Notes: generated by a model not told the origin, from the sequence alone. A DNA stretch of 64,000 nucleotides from Streptomyces cynarae (GCF_025642135.1 NZ_CP106793.1:3393001-3457000); one strand, 5' to 3'. Shown: positions 1-9,641, numbered from the stretch's first letter. Numbers and translations are program-made.

Positions 1-2
1 AG

Positions 3-557
3 CACCGCACTCTGGAAGGCGGCCGGATCGAACTGAGCCAGGACGAGAAGACGCACGCCGAGCGCATGGCGATGCTGTCCCGCGCCGCCGAGCAGCGGCT
101 CGCCGACGACCACGCGCGCAGCCGGCGCATCGTCGACTGGGTGGCGGAACTGCCGGAGGATTGGCCGACGTTGCTCTTCGCGACGTCCGTGGATCACGCC
201 AAGTATCTGGCGGCCATGCTCAATGACCGGGGTGTCCCGTCCGCCGCCGTGGACTCGACGACCAGTGCGCAGGACCGTCGCACTCGTATCGAGAATTTCC
301 GAAACGGCCGCATTCGCGTGCTCACCAATTACGGTGTTCTCACCCAGGGGTTCGACGCCCCGTCGACCCGTGTGGTGGTCGTCGCGCGGCCGGTCTTCAG
401 CAGGAACGTCTACCAGCAGATGATCGGTCGTGGTCTGCGCGGTCCCAAGAACGGCGGCAAGGATACCTGCCTGATCCTCAACGTCAGTGACAACATCGCC
501 AACTTCGACACGCAGCTCGCGTTCACCCAGTTCGAGCACCTTTGGAGCCGCACGTGA
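3..557 (+). CDS. SF2 DEAD/DEAH-type helicase, C-terminal part (5' end outside window)
   Basis: The reading frame is open to the left edge, so only the last 184 codons are visible. They form a RecA-like helicase domain 2: a strand LLFATSV, a motif V region (VLTNYGVLTQGFDAPSTR) and motif VI QMIGRGLRG with arginine fingers. The pattern resembles RadD/SSL2-like and restriction-type SF2 helicases. The Walker A domain must lie upstream. Its stop codon overlaps the start of the next helicase gene (GTGA), so it belongs to the same operon as the UvrD-, DrmA- and DrmB-like genes. By context it is an ATP-driven DNA translocase of a defence system; the exact family cannot be fixed without the N-terminus. 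Confidence 0.85.
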   Translation, partial: HRTLEGGRIELSQDEKTHAERMAMLSRAAEQRLADDHARSRRIVDWVAELPEDWPTLLFATSVDHAKYLAAMLNDRGVPSAAVDSTTSAQDRRTRIENFRNGRIRVLTNYGVLTQGFDAPSTRVVVVARPVFSRNVYQQMIGRGLRGPKNGGKDTCLILNVSDNIANFDTQLAFTQFEHLWSRT

Positions 558-2458
558 CCGACGTCTACCTCGACAGCCCTCCGCTCACGGCCGAGCAGCG
601 GTCCGTGGTCGAGCAGCCCTGGGACGCGCGCGTCCTGGTGACCGCGGGCGCCGGGGCGGGCAAGACGCACACCCTGGTGCGCCGGCTCGACGCACTGTGC
701 GGTCACGAGGACCCGGACGAGGCGCTGGAGGCGTCGGAGATCCTGGTGCTCACCTTCTCCCGGGCTGCCGCCCGTGAGTTGCGTGAACGCATCGCGCGGC
801 ACGGGGAGCGGGCCCGCCGGGTGCGCGCCCAGACCTTCGACGCGTGGGCGTACGGGGTTCTCCTACAGGCGCATCCGGATCGGGAGTGGGGTGGTGTCTC
901 CTTCGACGAGCGGATCCGCGCCGCTGCCGAGGCGATCGAGAAGGGTGCACTGGAGGCCGGTGATTCCCTGCCGCCCGCCCATGTGATGATCGACGAGGTG
1001 CAGGACCTGTTGGGGGACCGGCGGGAACTGGTGGAGGCGCTACTCGACCGCTACCAGGACAGCTGTGGCTTCACCGTGGTGGGCGACGCTGCCCAGTCCG
1101 TTTACGGCTTTCAGATCGAGGATCGGGAAGAACGCGACGCCGAGACCGGCCGGTTCTTCGAGTGGCTGCGATGTTCGTTCCCCGACGACCTCGTGGAGCT
1201 GCGTCTCACGGAGAACTTCCGGGCCACCACTCCGGAGGCGCGGCTCGCGCTGGCGTACGGCCCTCGGCTCCAGCGGGTCCGGGACGCGGACGAGGCGGCC
1301 ACGCTCTACGAGGAGCTGCGCGACCTGCTCCTCGATCCGGTGAACGCGCACGGCGACCTCACCGACGAGTACACGCTGCAGGGTCTGCGGGACATCGATG
1401 ACACCTGTGCGATCCTCGCCCGCGACAACCGGCAGGCACTGGTGGTCTCGCGACTGCTCCACCAGAACGGCGTCGAGCACCGACTGCGTCGTCCTCTGGA
1501 GGAGCGGCCGGTTCCCTACTGGGTGGCGGAGCTGCTGCGCCGTACCGAGGCCACCGGGCTGACCGAGGACCGGTTCCGTTCCCTGCTCGCGGAAATACCG
1601 CTGCCCCACGAACCGAACGGGACGGCCCTGTGGACCGTGCTGCGGCGCGCCACACGCTCGCCCGGGCGCACCGCGCTCGATCTTGACCGGCTGCGCCGCT
1701 TGGTCGGCGACGGCCGGTTCCCCGACGAAGCGGCCGACCCGGAGACCGCGCGGATCGTCGTCTCCACCGTGCACCGGGCCAAGGGCCTGGAGTTCGACCG
1801 GGTGATCGTGCTGACACCACCGACCATCGCCGACCTGCACAAGCAGTACAAGGACGAGCTGGACCTTCCCGCCGAGGCCCGGGCACTGTACGTGGCCATG
1901 ACGCGCGCCCGGCAGGACCTCTACCACATGCCCTCCCCCGAACTGCCGCTGTTCCGGAGAGCGGGCGGGCGCAAGAACGGCCGGCGCTACATCGGTGGGT
2001 GGCGGTCCTACGACAGATACGGAATCGTCGCCGAGGCCGGTGACGTCTCCCTGGACGACCCGCCCGGCCACGAGGCGGACGCCGCGGCGACCCAGGCGTA
2101 TCTCCTTGAACGGGTCCGTCCCGGACACGCGGTGGTGCTGCGCAAGCGTCACGATTTGCCGATGGGTGAGTACCAGAGTCCGCCGTACGCCCTGTTCCAC
2201 GACGGGCAGGAGATCGGCGAGGTGTCGGACCGGTTCCGGGAGGAACTGTTCCAGGTGCAGAAGGTCAACCGGACGTGGGACCCGTGGTGGCCCGACGAGA
2301 TCCACGGTCTGCGGATTGACACGCTGGAGACCGTCACGGGCAGCATCGCTTCCGGAGTCAACGCCGGCCTCGGTGACCGAGGGGTGTGGGTCGTTCCCCG
2401 GATCACCGGCATAGGCATGTTTCGACGGGTTGACGACGACGAGGAGCAGAGCGCATGA
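554..2458 (+). CDS. UvrD/PcrA-like SF1 DNA helicase
   Basis: A 634-residue SF1A helicase. Visible motifs are Walker A GAGAGKT (about residues 32-38), motif Ia LVLTFSRAAA, DEVQD (147-151) for motif II, VVGDAAQSVYGF for motif III, LTENFRAT for motif IV, STVHRAKGLEFDRV for motif V and VAMTRAR (447-453) for motif VI. The 1A/2A core is complete and the 1B/2B insertions are short; the last ~150 residues are family-specific. I prefer the GTG at 554, which overlaps the upstream stop as GTGA, over a TTG at 542. It is coupled to the DrmA-like gene by ATGA. The predicted role is 3'-5' unwinding or translocation of DNA, probably as an accessory motor of the DISARM-like operon rather than a housekeeping repair helicase. 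Confidence 0.9.
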   Translation: MTDVYLDSPPLTAEQRSVVEQPWDARVLVTAGAGAGKTHTLVRRLDALCGHEDPDEALEASEILVLTFSRAAARELRERIARHGERARRVRAQTFDAWAYGVLLQAHPDREWGGVSFDERIRAAAEAIEKGALEAGDSLPPAHVMIDEVQDLLGDRRELVEALLDRYQDSCGFTVVGDAAQSVYGFQIEDREERDAETGRFFEWLRCSFPDDLVELRLTENFRATTPEARLALAYGPRLQRVRDADEAATLYEELRDLLLDPVNAHGDLTDEYTLQGLRDIDDTCAILARDNRQALVVSRLLHQNGVEHRLRRPLEERPVPYWVAELLRRTEATGLTEDRFRSLLAEIPLPHEPNGTALWTVLRRATRSPGRTALDLDRLRRLVGDGRFPDEAADPETARIVVSTVHRAKGLEFDRVIVLTPPTIADLHKQYKDELDLPAEARALYVAMTRARQDLYHMPSPELPLFRRAGGRKNGRRYIGGWRSYDRYGIVAEAGDVSLDDPPGHEADAAATQAYLLERVRPGHAVVLRKRHDLPMGEYQSPPYALFHDGQEIGEVSDRFREELFQVQKVNRTWDPWWPDEIHGLRIDTLETVTGSIASGVNAGLGDRGVWVVPRITGIGMFRRVDDDEEQSA

Positions 2459-5400
2459 CGTACGGGGCAAGTCGGCACTCCGAGCACTACCGAGTGCGGG
2501 ACGAGGAACTCCTCGTGGGTCTTCGCCGTGAACTCTTCGGACCCGCCGAGGACGCTGCGCCGGAGGACCGGGCCGAGGTGCTTGCCCACGACGCGCCGAT
2601 CGACCGTTATCTGACCGGCGTGCTGTACCCGCGTGCCTCGAAGGAGCGGAAGGGCGAGAACGCAGCCGAACAGGACGGCTTGGACGCAGCTCCGCTGCCC
2701 ACCCGCGGGAACGCGGAGGAGGCCGGTGGTACTGAGGACCTGGGAGTTTCGGGGGACAAGCGGCCCTCCTCCATGGGGCTGACGTTCGCGGTCGCCCCGG
2801 AGACAAGCACGATCGTGGTTTCCACACGTGCCGCGGTCTACGAGCCGACCGACGCCGAGGGGAATCCGATCCCGGCGCGCCGCGCCGACGCCCGGACCAC
2901 CGCCGAACAGCGGGAACGGTGGCACCGCAGGGAACTCGACCTCCCCGACGTCCCGGTCGACGTCACCACCCCTGTCGGCAACATGCGCATGGACCTCGAC
3001 GACAGGGCTCAGCTGCGTGTCGTCGTCCGCCGTCCCGATCCGACCACCCGGACGGTCACGGTCACGGTGACGCTGGTCAACAAGCAGAAGGTGGGCGAGT
3101 GGGACCTTCAGGACGCCTTCGCCCTGTTCCAGTGCGGGCTGAAGGTCCGGGCCGCCGACGGATCCAGCGCGATCGTCGAGCGCCCCGCCCCGGCCGCCGC
3201 ACACGACCAGGAGATCGCCACCAGTCGGCTGCTGCACCGCCATGCCCCGACCTTCGCCGTCGGACACGGCTGCGCCGCCTCGTGGGACTGGGTGCCCTCG
3301 CCCATAGGGGTGACCGAAACGGTCGAGGCTGCCGTCCCCGAGGTGCGCAGTGATTTCGTGCCCAGCGTGGAGGTGCTGCTGACCGACTCCAACCCGGAGA
3401 TCGACAGCTCGTCCCTGTCGATGCTGGGGCTGGCCGAGCAGCCCGACACCGAGGTGCTGGCAGCGCTAGAGGCACTGGCCAGGGGCTACGAGGACTGGAT
3501 CGACCGGAAGTCGGCCGAGGCGGACGCCCTGGTCGGTGGCCCTTACGAGAAGCCGGCGCGGGACCAGGTGAAGGCCTGCGGCGAGGCGCTCGGTCGGATC
3601 CGTGAGGGCATCGGGCTGCTGCGGGAAAAGCCCGAGCTTATGAGGGCGTTCCGGCTCGCCAACCACGCCATGGCCGACCAGCGTGCGCGCAGCGCCTGGG
3701 TCAAGGGCGGAGGCGTCGGCATCCCCGATCCGGCCGCCGGCCGCTGGCGGCCCTTCCAGATCGCCTTCCTGCTGCTCTGCCTGGCCGGCATCGACGACCC
3801 GAAGCACGAGGACCGGAAGATCTCCGACCTCCTGTGGTTCCCCACCGGTGGTGGCAAGACGGAGGCCTACCTCGGGCTGATCGCCCTGACGTCATTCCTT
3901 CGCCGTATCCGCAGGGGGCCGAACGGCGGCGGCGTCACCGTCCTCATGCGCTACACGCTCCGACTGCTGACCCTGCAGCAGTTCGAGCGTGCGGCGATCC
4001 TGCTCTGTGCCATGGAGCACCTGCGGCGTGGCACGCCCGAGTTGGGCGACGAGGAGTTTTCCGTCGGCATGTGGGTGGGCCGCTCGGCCACGCCCAACAC
4101 TCTGGCCGAGGCCGCCGCGAGGCTCGACGACCTGCGCGCCGACCTCGACAAGCGACTCGCCACCGAGAACCCCGTCCAGTTGCATGCATGCCCCTGGTGT
4201 GGGACCCGCCTCGACGCGCGGAACTACGAGGTCGACGAGGTCGCCCAGCGGATGGATATCCGCTGCCCCGGCAGGGACTGCGACTTCGCCGACGGACTAC
4301 CCGTCCACCTGATCGACGAGGCGGTGTACGGCGCGCGCCCGACGCTGGTGATCGCCACCGTCGACAAGTTCGCCTCGATGCCGTGGCGCCCGGCGACCTC
4401 CTCGCTCTTCAACCTCGACGACCCGAACGACACCACCCCGCCCCCGGAACTGATCGTTCAGGACGAACTCCACCTGATCTCCGGCCCGCTGGGCACCCTG
4501 ACCGGGCTCTACGAGACCGCCGTGGACGCGCTGGCCGACCGCCCCAAGGTGATCGCCTCGACGGCGACCATCCGTCGCGCGGCCGACCAGGGCCGCCACC
4601 TCTTCGCCCGTGAGGTACGGCAATTCCCGCCCGCCGGTCTGGACGCACGCGACTCGTGGTTCGCCGTGGAGACCCCGCGCGAGGAGAAGGCCAGCCGCCG
4701 TTACGTCGGTCTTCTGGCCCCAGGCACCAGCCAGTCGACGCTGTTGATCCGCACGTACGCCACGCTGCTGCACCGGGCCATGCATGCGGACACCGACGAC
4801 AAGGTGCGGGACGCGTACTGGAGTCTCGTCGGCTACTTCAACAGTCTGCGGCTGTTGTCCGCAGCCGAACTGCAGGTCCACGACGACGTCGTGGCCTATC
4901 TGGAGCTGCTCGCCGAGCGCGAGGCCGTCGCGGTGCGCCAGGTCGCCAACTACTCAGAGCTGACCAGCCGGATCGACGCCAGCGAGATCCCCACGCGGCT
5001 CAAGGGCATCGAGAGGCGGCTCCCCGACGAGGACACCGTGGACGTCCTGCTCGCCACCAACATGATCGCGGTGGGCGTTGACGTTGACCGGCTCGGTCTG
5101 ATGGCCGTGATGGGCCAACCGCAGACGACCGCCGAGTACATCCAGGCGACGAGCCGCGTCGGACGCGCTCATCCCGGTCTGGTCGCGGTCATGCTCAACT
5201 CCGCCCGGGCGCGAGACCGGTCTCACTACGAGAACTTCCAGCACTATCACTCGGCTCTCTACCGCGAGGTCGAGTCCACGTCCGTGACCCCGTTCTCCGC
5301 CCGCGCCCGTGAACGGGGCCTCCACGCGGTGATCGTCGCCCTCGCCCGCATCCTGATCCCGGAGGCCCGCCCGAACGAGGGCGCCGGCAGGGTCGAAGCC

Positions 5401-5691
5401 TATGAAGGCGTCCTTCGAGGGCGTATCAAGGAGCTGCTGCTAGAGCGCGTCCGCGCGGTGGACGAGACGGAGCTCCGCGCCGTCGACGACGGCTTCGAGG
5501 AGTTCGTCGAGTCGTGGCTCGATATGGCCGACATTCACAACAGGCTGCTCTTCGAACCGCCGAAGGGCAGCCGTGCGCCCGCGCTCCTGAAGCCGTACGA
5601 CGACGACCCGGGCGTCAAGGCGTGGTCCACGCTGTGGAGCCTCCGCGACGTCGACGCCGAGTCCGCCCTGTTCATGGAGGGAACCCGATGA
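2455..5691 (+). CDS. drmA: DrmA-like helicase of a DISARM-type defence system
   Basis: A 1078-residue helicase-related protein. The N-terminal ~440 residues are poorly recognisable. Walker A PTGGGKT lies at 463-469, followed by a four-cysteine zinc finger (C579, C582, C604, C609), the motif II variant DELH (670-673), STATIRRA (motif III) and a domain 2 with motif V ATNMIAVGVDVDRLG and motif VI QATSRVGR (897-904). This length, the DELH box, the zinc finger between motifs I and II, and the immediately following DUF1998 gene are typical of DrmA. ATGA overlaps link it to both neighbours. In known DISARM, DrmA with DrmB forms the DNA-loading core that blocks incoming phage DNA; that role here is inferred from family and context. 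Confidence 0.85.
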   Translation: MTYGASRHSEHYRVRDEELLVGLRRELFGPAEDAAPEDRAEVLAHDAPIDRYLTGVLYPRASKERKGENAAEQDGLDAAPLPTRGNAEEAGGTEDLGVSGDKRPSSMGLTFAVAPETSTIVVSTRAAVYEPTDAEGNPIPARRADARTTAEQRERWHRRELDLPDVPVDVTTPVGNMRMDLDDRAQLRVVVRRPDPTTRTVTVTVTLVNKQKVGEWDLQDAFALFQCGLKVRAADGSSAIVERPAPAAAHDQEIATSRLLHRHAPTFAVGHGCAASWDWVPSPIGVTETVEAAVPEVRSDFVPSVEVLLTDSNPEIDSSSLSMLGLAEQPDTEVLAALEALARGYEDWIDRKSAEADALVGGPYEKPARDQVKACGEALGRIREGIGLLREKPELMRAFRLANHAMADQRARSAWVKGGGVGIPDPAAGRWRPFQIAFLLLCLAGIDDPKHEDRKISDLLWFPTGGGKTEAYLGLIALTSFLRRIRRGPNGGGVTVLMRYTLRLLTLQQFERAAILLCAMEHLRRGTPELGDEEFSVGMWVGRSATPNTLAEAAARLDDLRADLDKRLATENPVQLHACPWCGTRLDARNYEVDEVAQRMDIRCPGRDCDFADGLPVHLIDEAVYGARPTLVIATVDKFASMPWRPATSSLFNLDDPNDTTPPPELIVQDELHLISGPLGTLTGLYETAVDALADRPKVIASTATIRRAADQGRHLFAREVRQFPPAGLDARDSWFAVETPREEKASRRYVGLLAPGTSQSTLLIRTYATLLHRAMHADTDDKVRDAYWSLVGYFNSLRLLSAAELQVHDDVVAYLELLAEREAVAVRQVANYSELTSRIDASEIPTRLKGIERRLPDEDTVDVLLATNMIAVGVDVDRLGLMAVMGQPQTTAEYIQATSRVGRAHPGLVAVMLNSARARDRSHYENFQHYHSALYREVESTSVTPFSARARERGLHAVIVALARILIPEARPNEGAGRVEAYEGVLRGRIKELLLERVRAVDETELRAVDDGFEEFVESWLDMADIHNRLLFEPPKGSRAPALLKPYDDDPGVKAWSTLWSLRDVDAESALFMEGTR

Positions 5692-7553
5692 CCCCGCCGC
5701 CCGCCCGCCGTCGCCGGACCGGAGCGAACGGCTCCACGCCCACCCTCAACCTGCCGAGACGCGGCGCGGTCCGTCGCGCCCAGGCGATCACCACGTACGG
5801 CGTCGGCTCGCTCATCGCCGTCGATCACGAGTCCTTCATCGTCTCGGGCCTGGACCAGGCCGACCGGAGCTGGAGCGACCGCGAGGCACCACGCATCCAC
5901 GAGCGACGCCTCGAGCGGCTGCTCGATGTCGTCTGCTTCCGGCTGCCGCCGGCGTCCGATGACGGCAGCACGGACGGTGTACGGGTCCGCCGCTTCCCCT
6001 TGATGCATTCCTGCCCCGAATGCAACGAGCTGCAGAAGCATCGGGACTTCTCCCCACCAGCCGGTCGAAGCGTCTGCGGCACGTGCGAGGTGGACCTCGT
6101 CCCCTCACGCTTCGTCGTCGCCTGCGAGGCCGGACACCTCGACGAGTTCCCCTACTGGCAGTGGGTGCACCGTTCGGCCGACCCAGGTGCGAGGACCTTC
6201 GGGAAATGCGGAGGCAAGCTCAGGATGCGCACCTCCGGGCGCACCTCCTCGCTCCGATCGATCCTCATCTCGTGCACCTGTGGGAAGGCGCCCGAGGTGT
6301 CGATGGAAGGTTCCTTCCGCAAGAAAGCGTTGAAGGATCTCGGGCTCACGTGCCGGGGCACCCGCCCCTGGCTCGGTGCTTCCGTCCCGGCCGAGGGATG
6401 CGGACGTCCGCTGCGCACGCTGCAGCGCGGTTCCTCCTCGGTGTGGCAGCCGGTGCTGAAGTCGGCACTCTCCATCCCGCCGTGGAGCAACGGCCGCGCG
6501 GACCCGCTCGCCGGCCATTGGGAGAAGCTCAGGAAGTACCACGATCGCACGCGTGTCGAGGCCTATCTCGACGCCGTCTTCGACGAGCCGTGGCCCCTCT
6601 CGCTGGACGAAGTGATGACCCTGCTCGATGCCGAACGCGAGGAGGAAGCCGAAGGCGACGCAGCCCCGTCCTTCGACCATCGTTACCGCGCGCTGCGCAA
6701 CAAGGAGTACGAGCGCCTGCGCGCCGGCAACGACGAGAGCGAGCACTCCCGTGAGGAGGAATTCGTCTGCGAGTCGCCGCTCGGTGAGCAGAGTTTGCTC
6801 GATCCACTAGGTGTCACCGGCCCGATGCTGGTCAAGAAGCTTCGTGAGGTGCGTGCCCTGAAGGCGTTCACCCGACTCGTCGACGCCGAGTCGACGACCG
6901 ATGCGAAGGAGATGGCCCTCTCCGAGGAGCCCCTGCGCTGGCTGCCGGCCATGGAGGTCCGCGGCGAGGGCGTCTTCCTGCGTCTCGACGAGGAGCGACT
7001 GGCCATCTGGGAGAAGGCGCCCGCGGTGGCGGCCAGAGCCGAGCGCATGCGAACGGCCCACCAGCGAGTGCTGGAGCAGCGCGCCGACGACCCGGCCCGT
7101 GCCGTGCCGTCCCCAGCGACACCACGGATGGTGCTTTTGCACACTTTGGCCCACGTCCTTATCAACGAGTGGAGCCTGGAAGCCGGTTATCCCGCCGCCT
7201 CCCTGCGTGAGCGGCTTTACGCCACCGACGAGATGGCGGGCATGCTCGTGTACACGGCGACCAGCGACTCGGCGGGCAGCCTGGGTGGGCTCGTCGCGCA
7301 GGGCGAGCCCGAACGCCTCGCCCAGGTGATCCGCTCGGCGGTCCGCCGCGCCGAGTGGTGTTCCTCTGACCCGCTGTGTGTCGAGTCCGAGGCCTCCGGC
7401 ACCATCGGGACCAACCTCGCGGCCTGCCACGCCTGCGTGATGCTCCCGGAGACGAGCTGCGAGCACAACAACATCCTGCTCGATCGCGCGCTCCTGGTCG
7501 GCACTCCGGACGATGCGCGCCTGGGCTTTTTCGCAAACATACTGGGTCACTGA
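5688..7553 (+). CDS. drmB: DrmB-like DUF1998 protein of a DISARM-type system
   Basis: A 621-residue protein starting at the ATG that overlaps the drmA stop (ATGA). The N-terminus carries the DrmB-type motif ITTYGVGSLIAV. It is followed by zinc-binding CPEC and CGTC pairs, a long middle region, and a C-terminal DUF1998/MZB domain with HTLAHVLINEW and cysteines C558, C564, C580, C583 and C591. DrmB has no catalytic motif of its own; in DISARM it partners DrmA in the trigger-loading complex. No drmC (PLD nuclease) or methyltransferase follows: the next gene is convergent and unrelated, so any such partner must be upstream of the window or absent. Confidence 0.87.
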   Translation: MTPPPARRRRTGANGSTPTLNLPRRGAVRRAQAITTYGVGSLIAVDHESFIVSGLDQADRSWSDREAPRIHERRLERLLDVVCFRLPPASDDGSTDGVRVRRFPLMHSCPECNELQKHRDFSPPAGRSVCGTCEVDLVPSRFVVACEAGHLDEFPYWQWVHRSADPGARTFGKCGGKLRMRTSGRTSSLRSILISCTCGKAPEVSMEGSFRKKALKDLGLTCRGTRPWLGASVPAEGCGRPLRTLQRGSSSVWQPVLKSALSIPPWSNGRADPLAGHWEKLRKYHDRTRVEAYLDAVFDEPWPLSLDEVMTLLDAEREEEAEGDAAPSFDHRYRALRNKEYERLRAGNDESEHSREEEFVCESPLGEQSLLDPLGVTGPMLVKKLREVRALKAFTRLVDAESTTDAKEMALSEEPLRWLPAMEVRGEGVFLRLDEERLAIWEKAPAVAARAERMRTAHQRVLEQRADDPARAVPSPATPRMVLLHTLAHVLINEWSLEAGYPAASLRERLYATDEMAGMLVYTATSDSAGSLGGLVAQGEPERLAQVIRSAVRRAEWCSSDPLCVESEASGTIGTNLAACHACVMLPETSCEHNNILLDRALLVGTPDDARLGFFANILGH

Positions 7554-7719
7554 CATCCAGAAGCCGTCGGAGTGGCAGCCGCACTTGGTTGCTGTGCAGT
7601 TCCTTGACCGTCACCGCCTTGGCCCAGGTGGCGGTCAGCCTGCTCGCGTCCGCTGGCTGGACCAGCGCCCTGCGTTGTAGTGATCGACGCGGTGCGCGTA
7701 CAGAACACGACCGTGCGCT

Positions 7720-8394
7720 TCATCCGCTTGTCGCTAGTCCAGACTCGGCCTCGAAGTGCATCTGGGCTCGATCGAGGGCGTCGTCAGCGTCTCGTCCATG
7801 GGCTCGGAACCAGTAGAGGATGTCGGCGATGACCTCAATCGCCGCCTCCTCCGCTGCGACAGCGTTCAACCTGCTGCCGCGCGCGGCGGGCGGTGCCTTG
7901 GCCTCGCCGTAAAGACCGAGCAACGCTTCGGCTCTTGTGACGCGCGGGTCCTCCCGATGGCCGCTTGGTGTTGTCAGGCCGGTAGCCAGTTCGCACCAAG
8001 TCACTTTCTGGTCGGCAAGCAACTGGACTCCCCACCGGTCAGCAACCGCGTCGACCAGCGCCACCCCTCGGCCGCTCTCCGCCTCCGCCCCGGCGTCGAG
8101 CAGCGTCGGCAGGGCCCGAGTATCCGGATCACGCACCTCGATGCGCAGGTGAGTGCCACTCATCGAGACGGCCAGAGTGCTCGGCGTACCGCGGCCCACG
8201 TGGTTGATCACATTGGCCACGAGTTCGCTGACGCAGAGCTGAGCGGAGTCCACGACGTCGTGCAGCCCCCAGAGCCCTAGTCGCAGACGCAGGATGCGCC
8301 GTAAGGCACCCACTTCTTCAGGCTCGGCGGCGAAGGCCACGTCCCACGGCTTTCGTGACATACACGCTTCATGGACCACGAAGACCCCTCTCAT
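7720..8394 (-). CDS. ATP-binding protein, anti-sigma-factor-like GHKL ATPase, with TTA codon
   Basis: About 224 residues with a HATPase_c-like fold: N-box SELVANVINH, G1 region EVRDPD and G2 region GRGVALVDAVADRWG, as in the SpoIIAB/RsbW-like ATPases abundant in Streptomyces. A further ~70-residue alpha-helical tail follows. The start is uncertain: ATG at 8394 has a GGAG about 10 bases upstream, ATG at 8361 is an alternative. Codon 31 is TTA (+ strand 8302-8304), so translation should need the bldA leucyl-tRNA. It is divergent from the XRE/DUF397 pair, the arrangement seen in AbaA/WhiJ-type regulatory clusters. Partner proteins are unknown. Confidence 0.82.
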   Translation of the reverse strand: MRGVFVVHEACMSRKPWDVAFAAEPEEVGALRRILRLRLGLWGLHDVVDSAQLCVSELVANVINHVGRGTPSTLAVSMSGTHLRIEVRDPDTRALPTLLDAGAEAESGRGVALVDAVADRWGVQLLADQKVTWCELATGLTTPSGHREDPRVTRAEALLGLYGEAKAPPAARGSRLNAVAAEEAAIEVIADILYWFRAHGRDADDALDRAQMHFEAESGLATSG

Positions 8395-8586
8395 CGCTTG
8401 CCGACTCCGCCGGGTGAGCGGAACGTAATGGGCACTCACTGTCAGTGGCGCCATTGACAGGATGGCGTGCGCACATCCCGTCGTGCAATGTGCACGGAGG
8501 GAATCCCACTTCCGAGTGATTGGCAAGCACATCCCTTGGCGTAAGACTGAACGCCCGCTATTCGACCGATCGTTGAGAGGGCTGTG

Positions 8587-9435
8587 ATGGCCGGTTCACC
8601 GACGGCGCGCCGCCGCCGTCTCTCGATTGAGCTCAAGAAGCTGCGTGAGACGAGCGCACTCACCTGTGCCCAGGTCGGCGAGGCCCTGGACTGGAGCGGC
8701 TCCAAGGTGAACCGGATGGAAACGGGGAGCGGCAGAGTCCAGCCCTCGGACATCGACGCCCTGTGCCGGTTCTATGGAACCGGCGACGAGCTGCGTGAGT
8801 TCCTGAAGTCGTTGGCGCGGCAAGCCAAGACACGTGGCTGGTGGCAGGTGCACGGCGCCGGCGTTCCCGAGTGGTTCAACATCTACATCGGCCTGGAGCA
8901 GGACGCGTCGACGCTTCGGCAGTACCAGTGCGAGCTGCTGCCCGGTCTCATGCAGACGGCTGCGTACGCATCCGAGCTGCACAAAACCGGCGCGCACATG
9001 TCTCCTCACGACATCGAACGCGCGGTTCGAGTGCGCATGGAACGCCAGATCATGCTCACTCAGCCTTCAGCTCCTGACGCCTGGTTCATCGTGAACGAGG
9101 CTGCCGTGCGGAACGTCATCGGAGATCGGGCACTGATGCGGGAGCAGCTCGAGCGTGTGCTGGAGTCGGCAGAGTTGCCCAGCGTCACCTTGCAGGTGCT
9201 TCCGTTCGACTCCGGTACCTATCCGGCCACGGGCTCGTTCACCATGCTCGGCTTCCCCGATCCGGAAGACCCGGACATCATCTACCGGGACGGCATCACC
9301 GATGCCATCTACCTCGAGGGCGAGCACCATGTTCGTGAGTACACAAGAGCCTTCGACGGCCTGCGAGCCGCGGCTCTGAGTCCTCAACGCTCCAGTCAGC
9401 TGATCAAGTCCGTACTGAAGGAATACGCGAATTGA
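8587..9435 (+). CDS. XRE-family HTH regulator with DUF5753
   Basis: About 282 residues. An N-terminal Cro/CI-type helix-turn-helix (residues ~12-65, including CAQVGEALDWSGSKVNRMETG) is followed by the conserved C-terminal DUF5753 region (EQDASTLRQYQCELLPGLMQT and onward). The ATG at 8587 sits 7 bases after GAGAGG; a GTG at 8584 is also possible. This is the WhiJ-like regulator class. Members are typically encoded next to a small DUF397 protein, which is the case here (TTGA overlap), and next to a GHKL ATPase, divergent here. It probably represses its own promoter until antagonised by the DUF397 partner; that mechanism comes from studied homologues. Confidence 0.9.
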   Translation: MAGSPTARRRRLSIELKKLRETSALTCAQVGEALDWSGSKVNRMETGSGRVQPSDIDALCRFYGTGDELREFLKSLARQAKTRGWWQVHGAGVPEWFNIYIGLEQDASTLRQYQCELLPGLMQTAAYASELHKTGAHMSPHDIERAVRVRMERQIMLTQPSAPDAWFIVNEAAVRNVIGDRALMREQLERVLESAELPSVTLQVLPFDSGTYPATGSFTMLGFPDPEDPDIIYRDGITDAIYLEGEHHVREYTRAFDGLRAAALSPQRSSQLIKSVLKEYAN

Positions 9436-9641
9436 GCACGGTAGAGGCACAGGGTCGCGACCGCTCGATGTGGTTCACGTCGTCGTACAGCAACGGTGCA
9501 GGAGGTGAATGCGTCGAGTGTGCAATGACCGAGAGAGGCGCGCTCGTTCGGGACTCCAAGCGTAGAGGCGGACCTGTGGTCGCTGTGCGGGCCCAGGCGT
9601 GGAGCAGCTTCATACGCGCCGTATGCAGTGGGGAGAGGTAG
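9432..9641 (+). CDS. DUF397 small regulatory protein
   Basis: A 69-residue protein beginning with TTG inside the upstream stop (TTGA). It shows the DUF397 signature: W-F-x-SSYSNG, GGECVE, VRDSK, GP and W-x-x-F near the end. DUF397 proteins act with their XRE partner in Streptomyces development and antibiotic regulation, possibly as antagonists of DNA binding. Translational coupling to the XRE gene supports this pairing. Confidence 0.88.
   Translation: MSTVEAQGRDRSMWFTSSYSNGAGGECVECAMTERGALVRDSKRRGGPVVAVRAQAWSSFIRAVCSGER

Noticed and set aside
1040-2827. Long minus-strand frame opposite the UvrD-like gene
   Set aside because: No recognisable motif, and it spans a stop/start junction of two real genes on the other strand.
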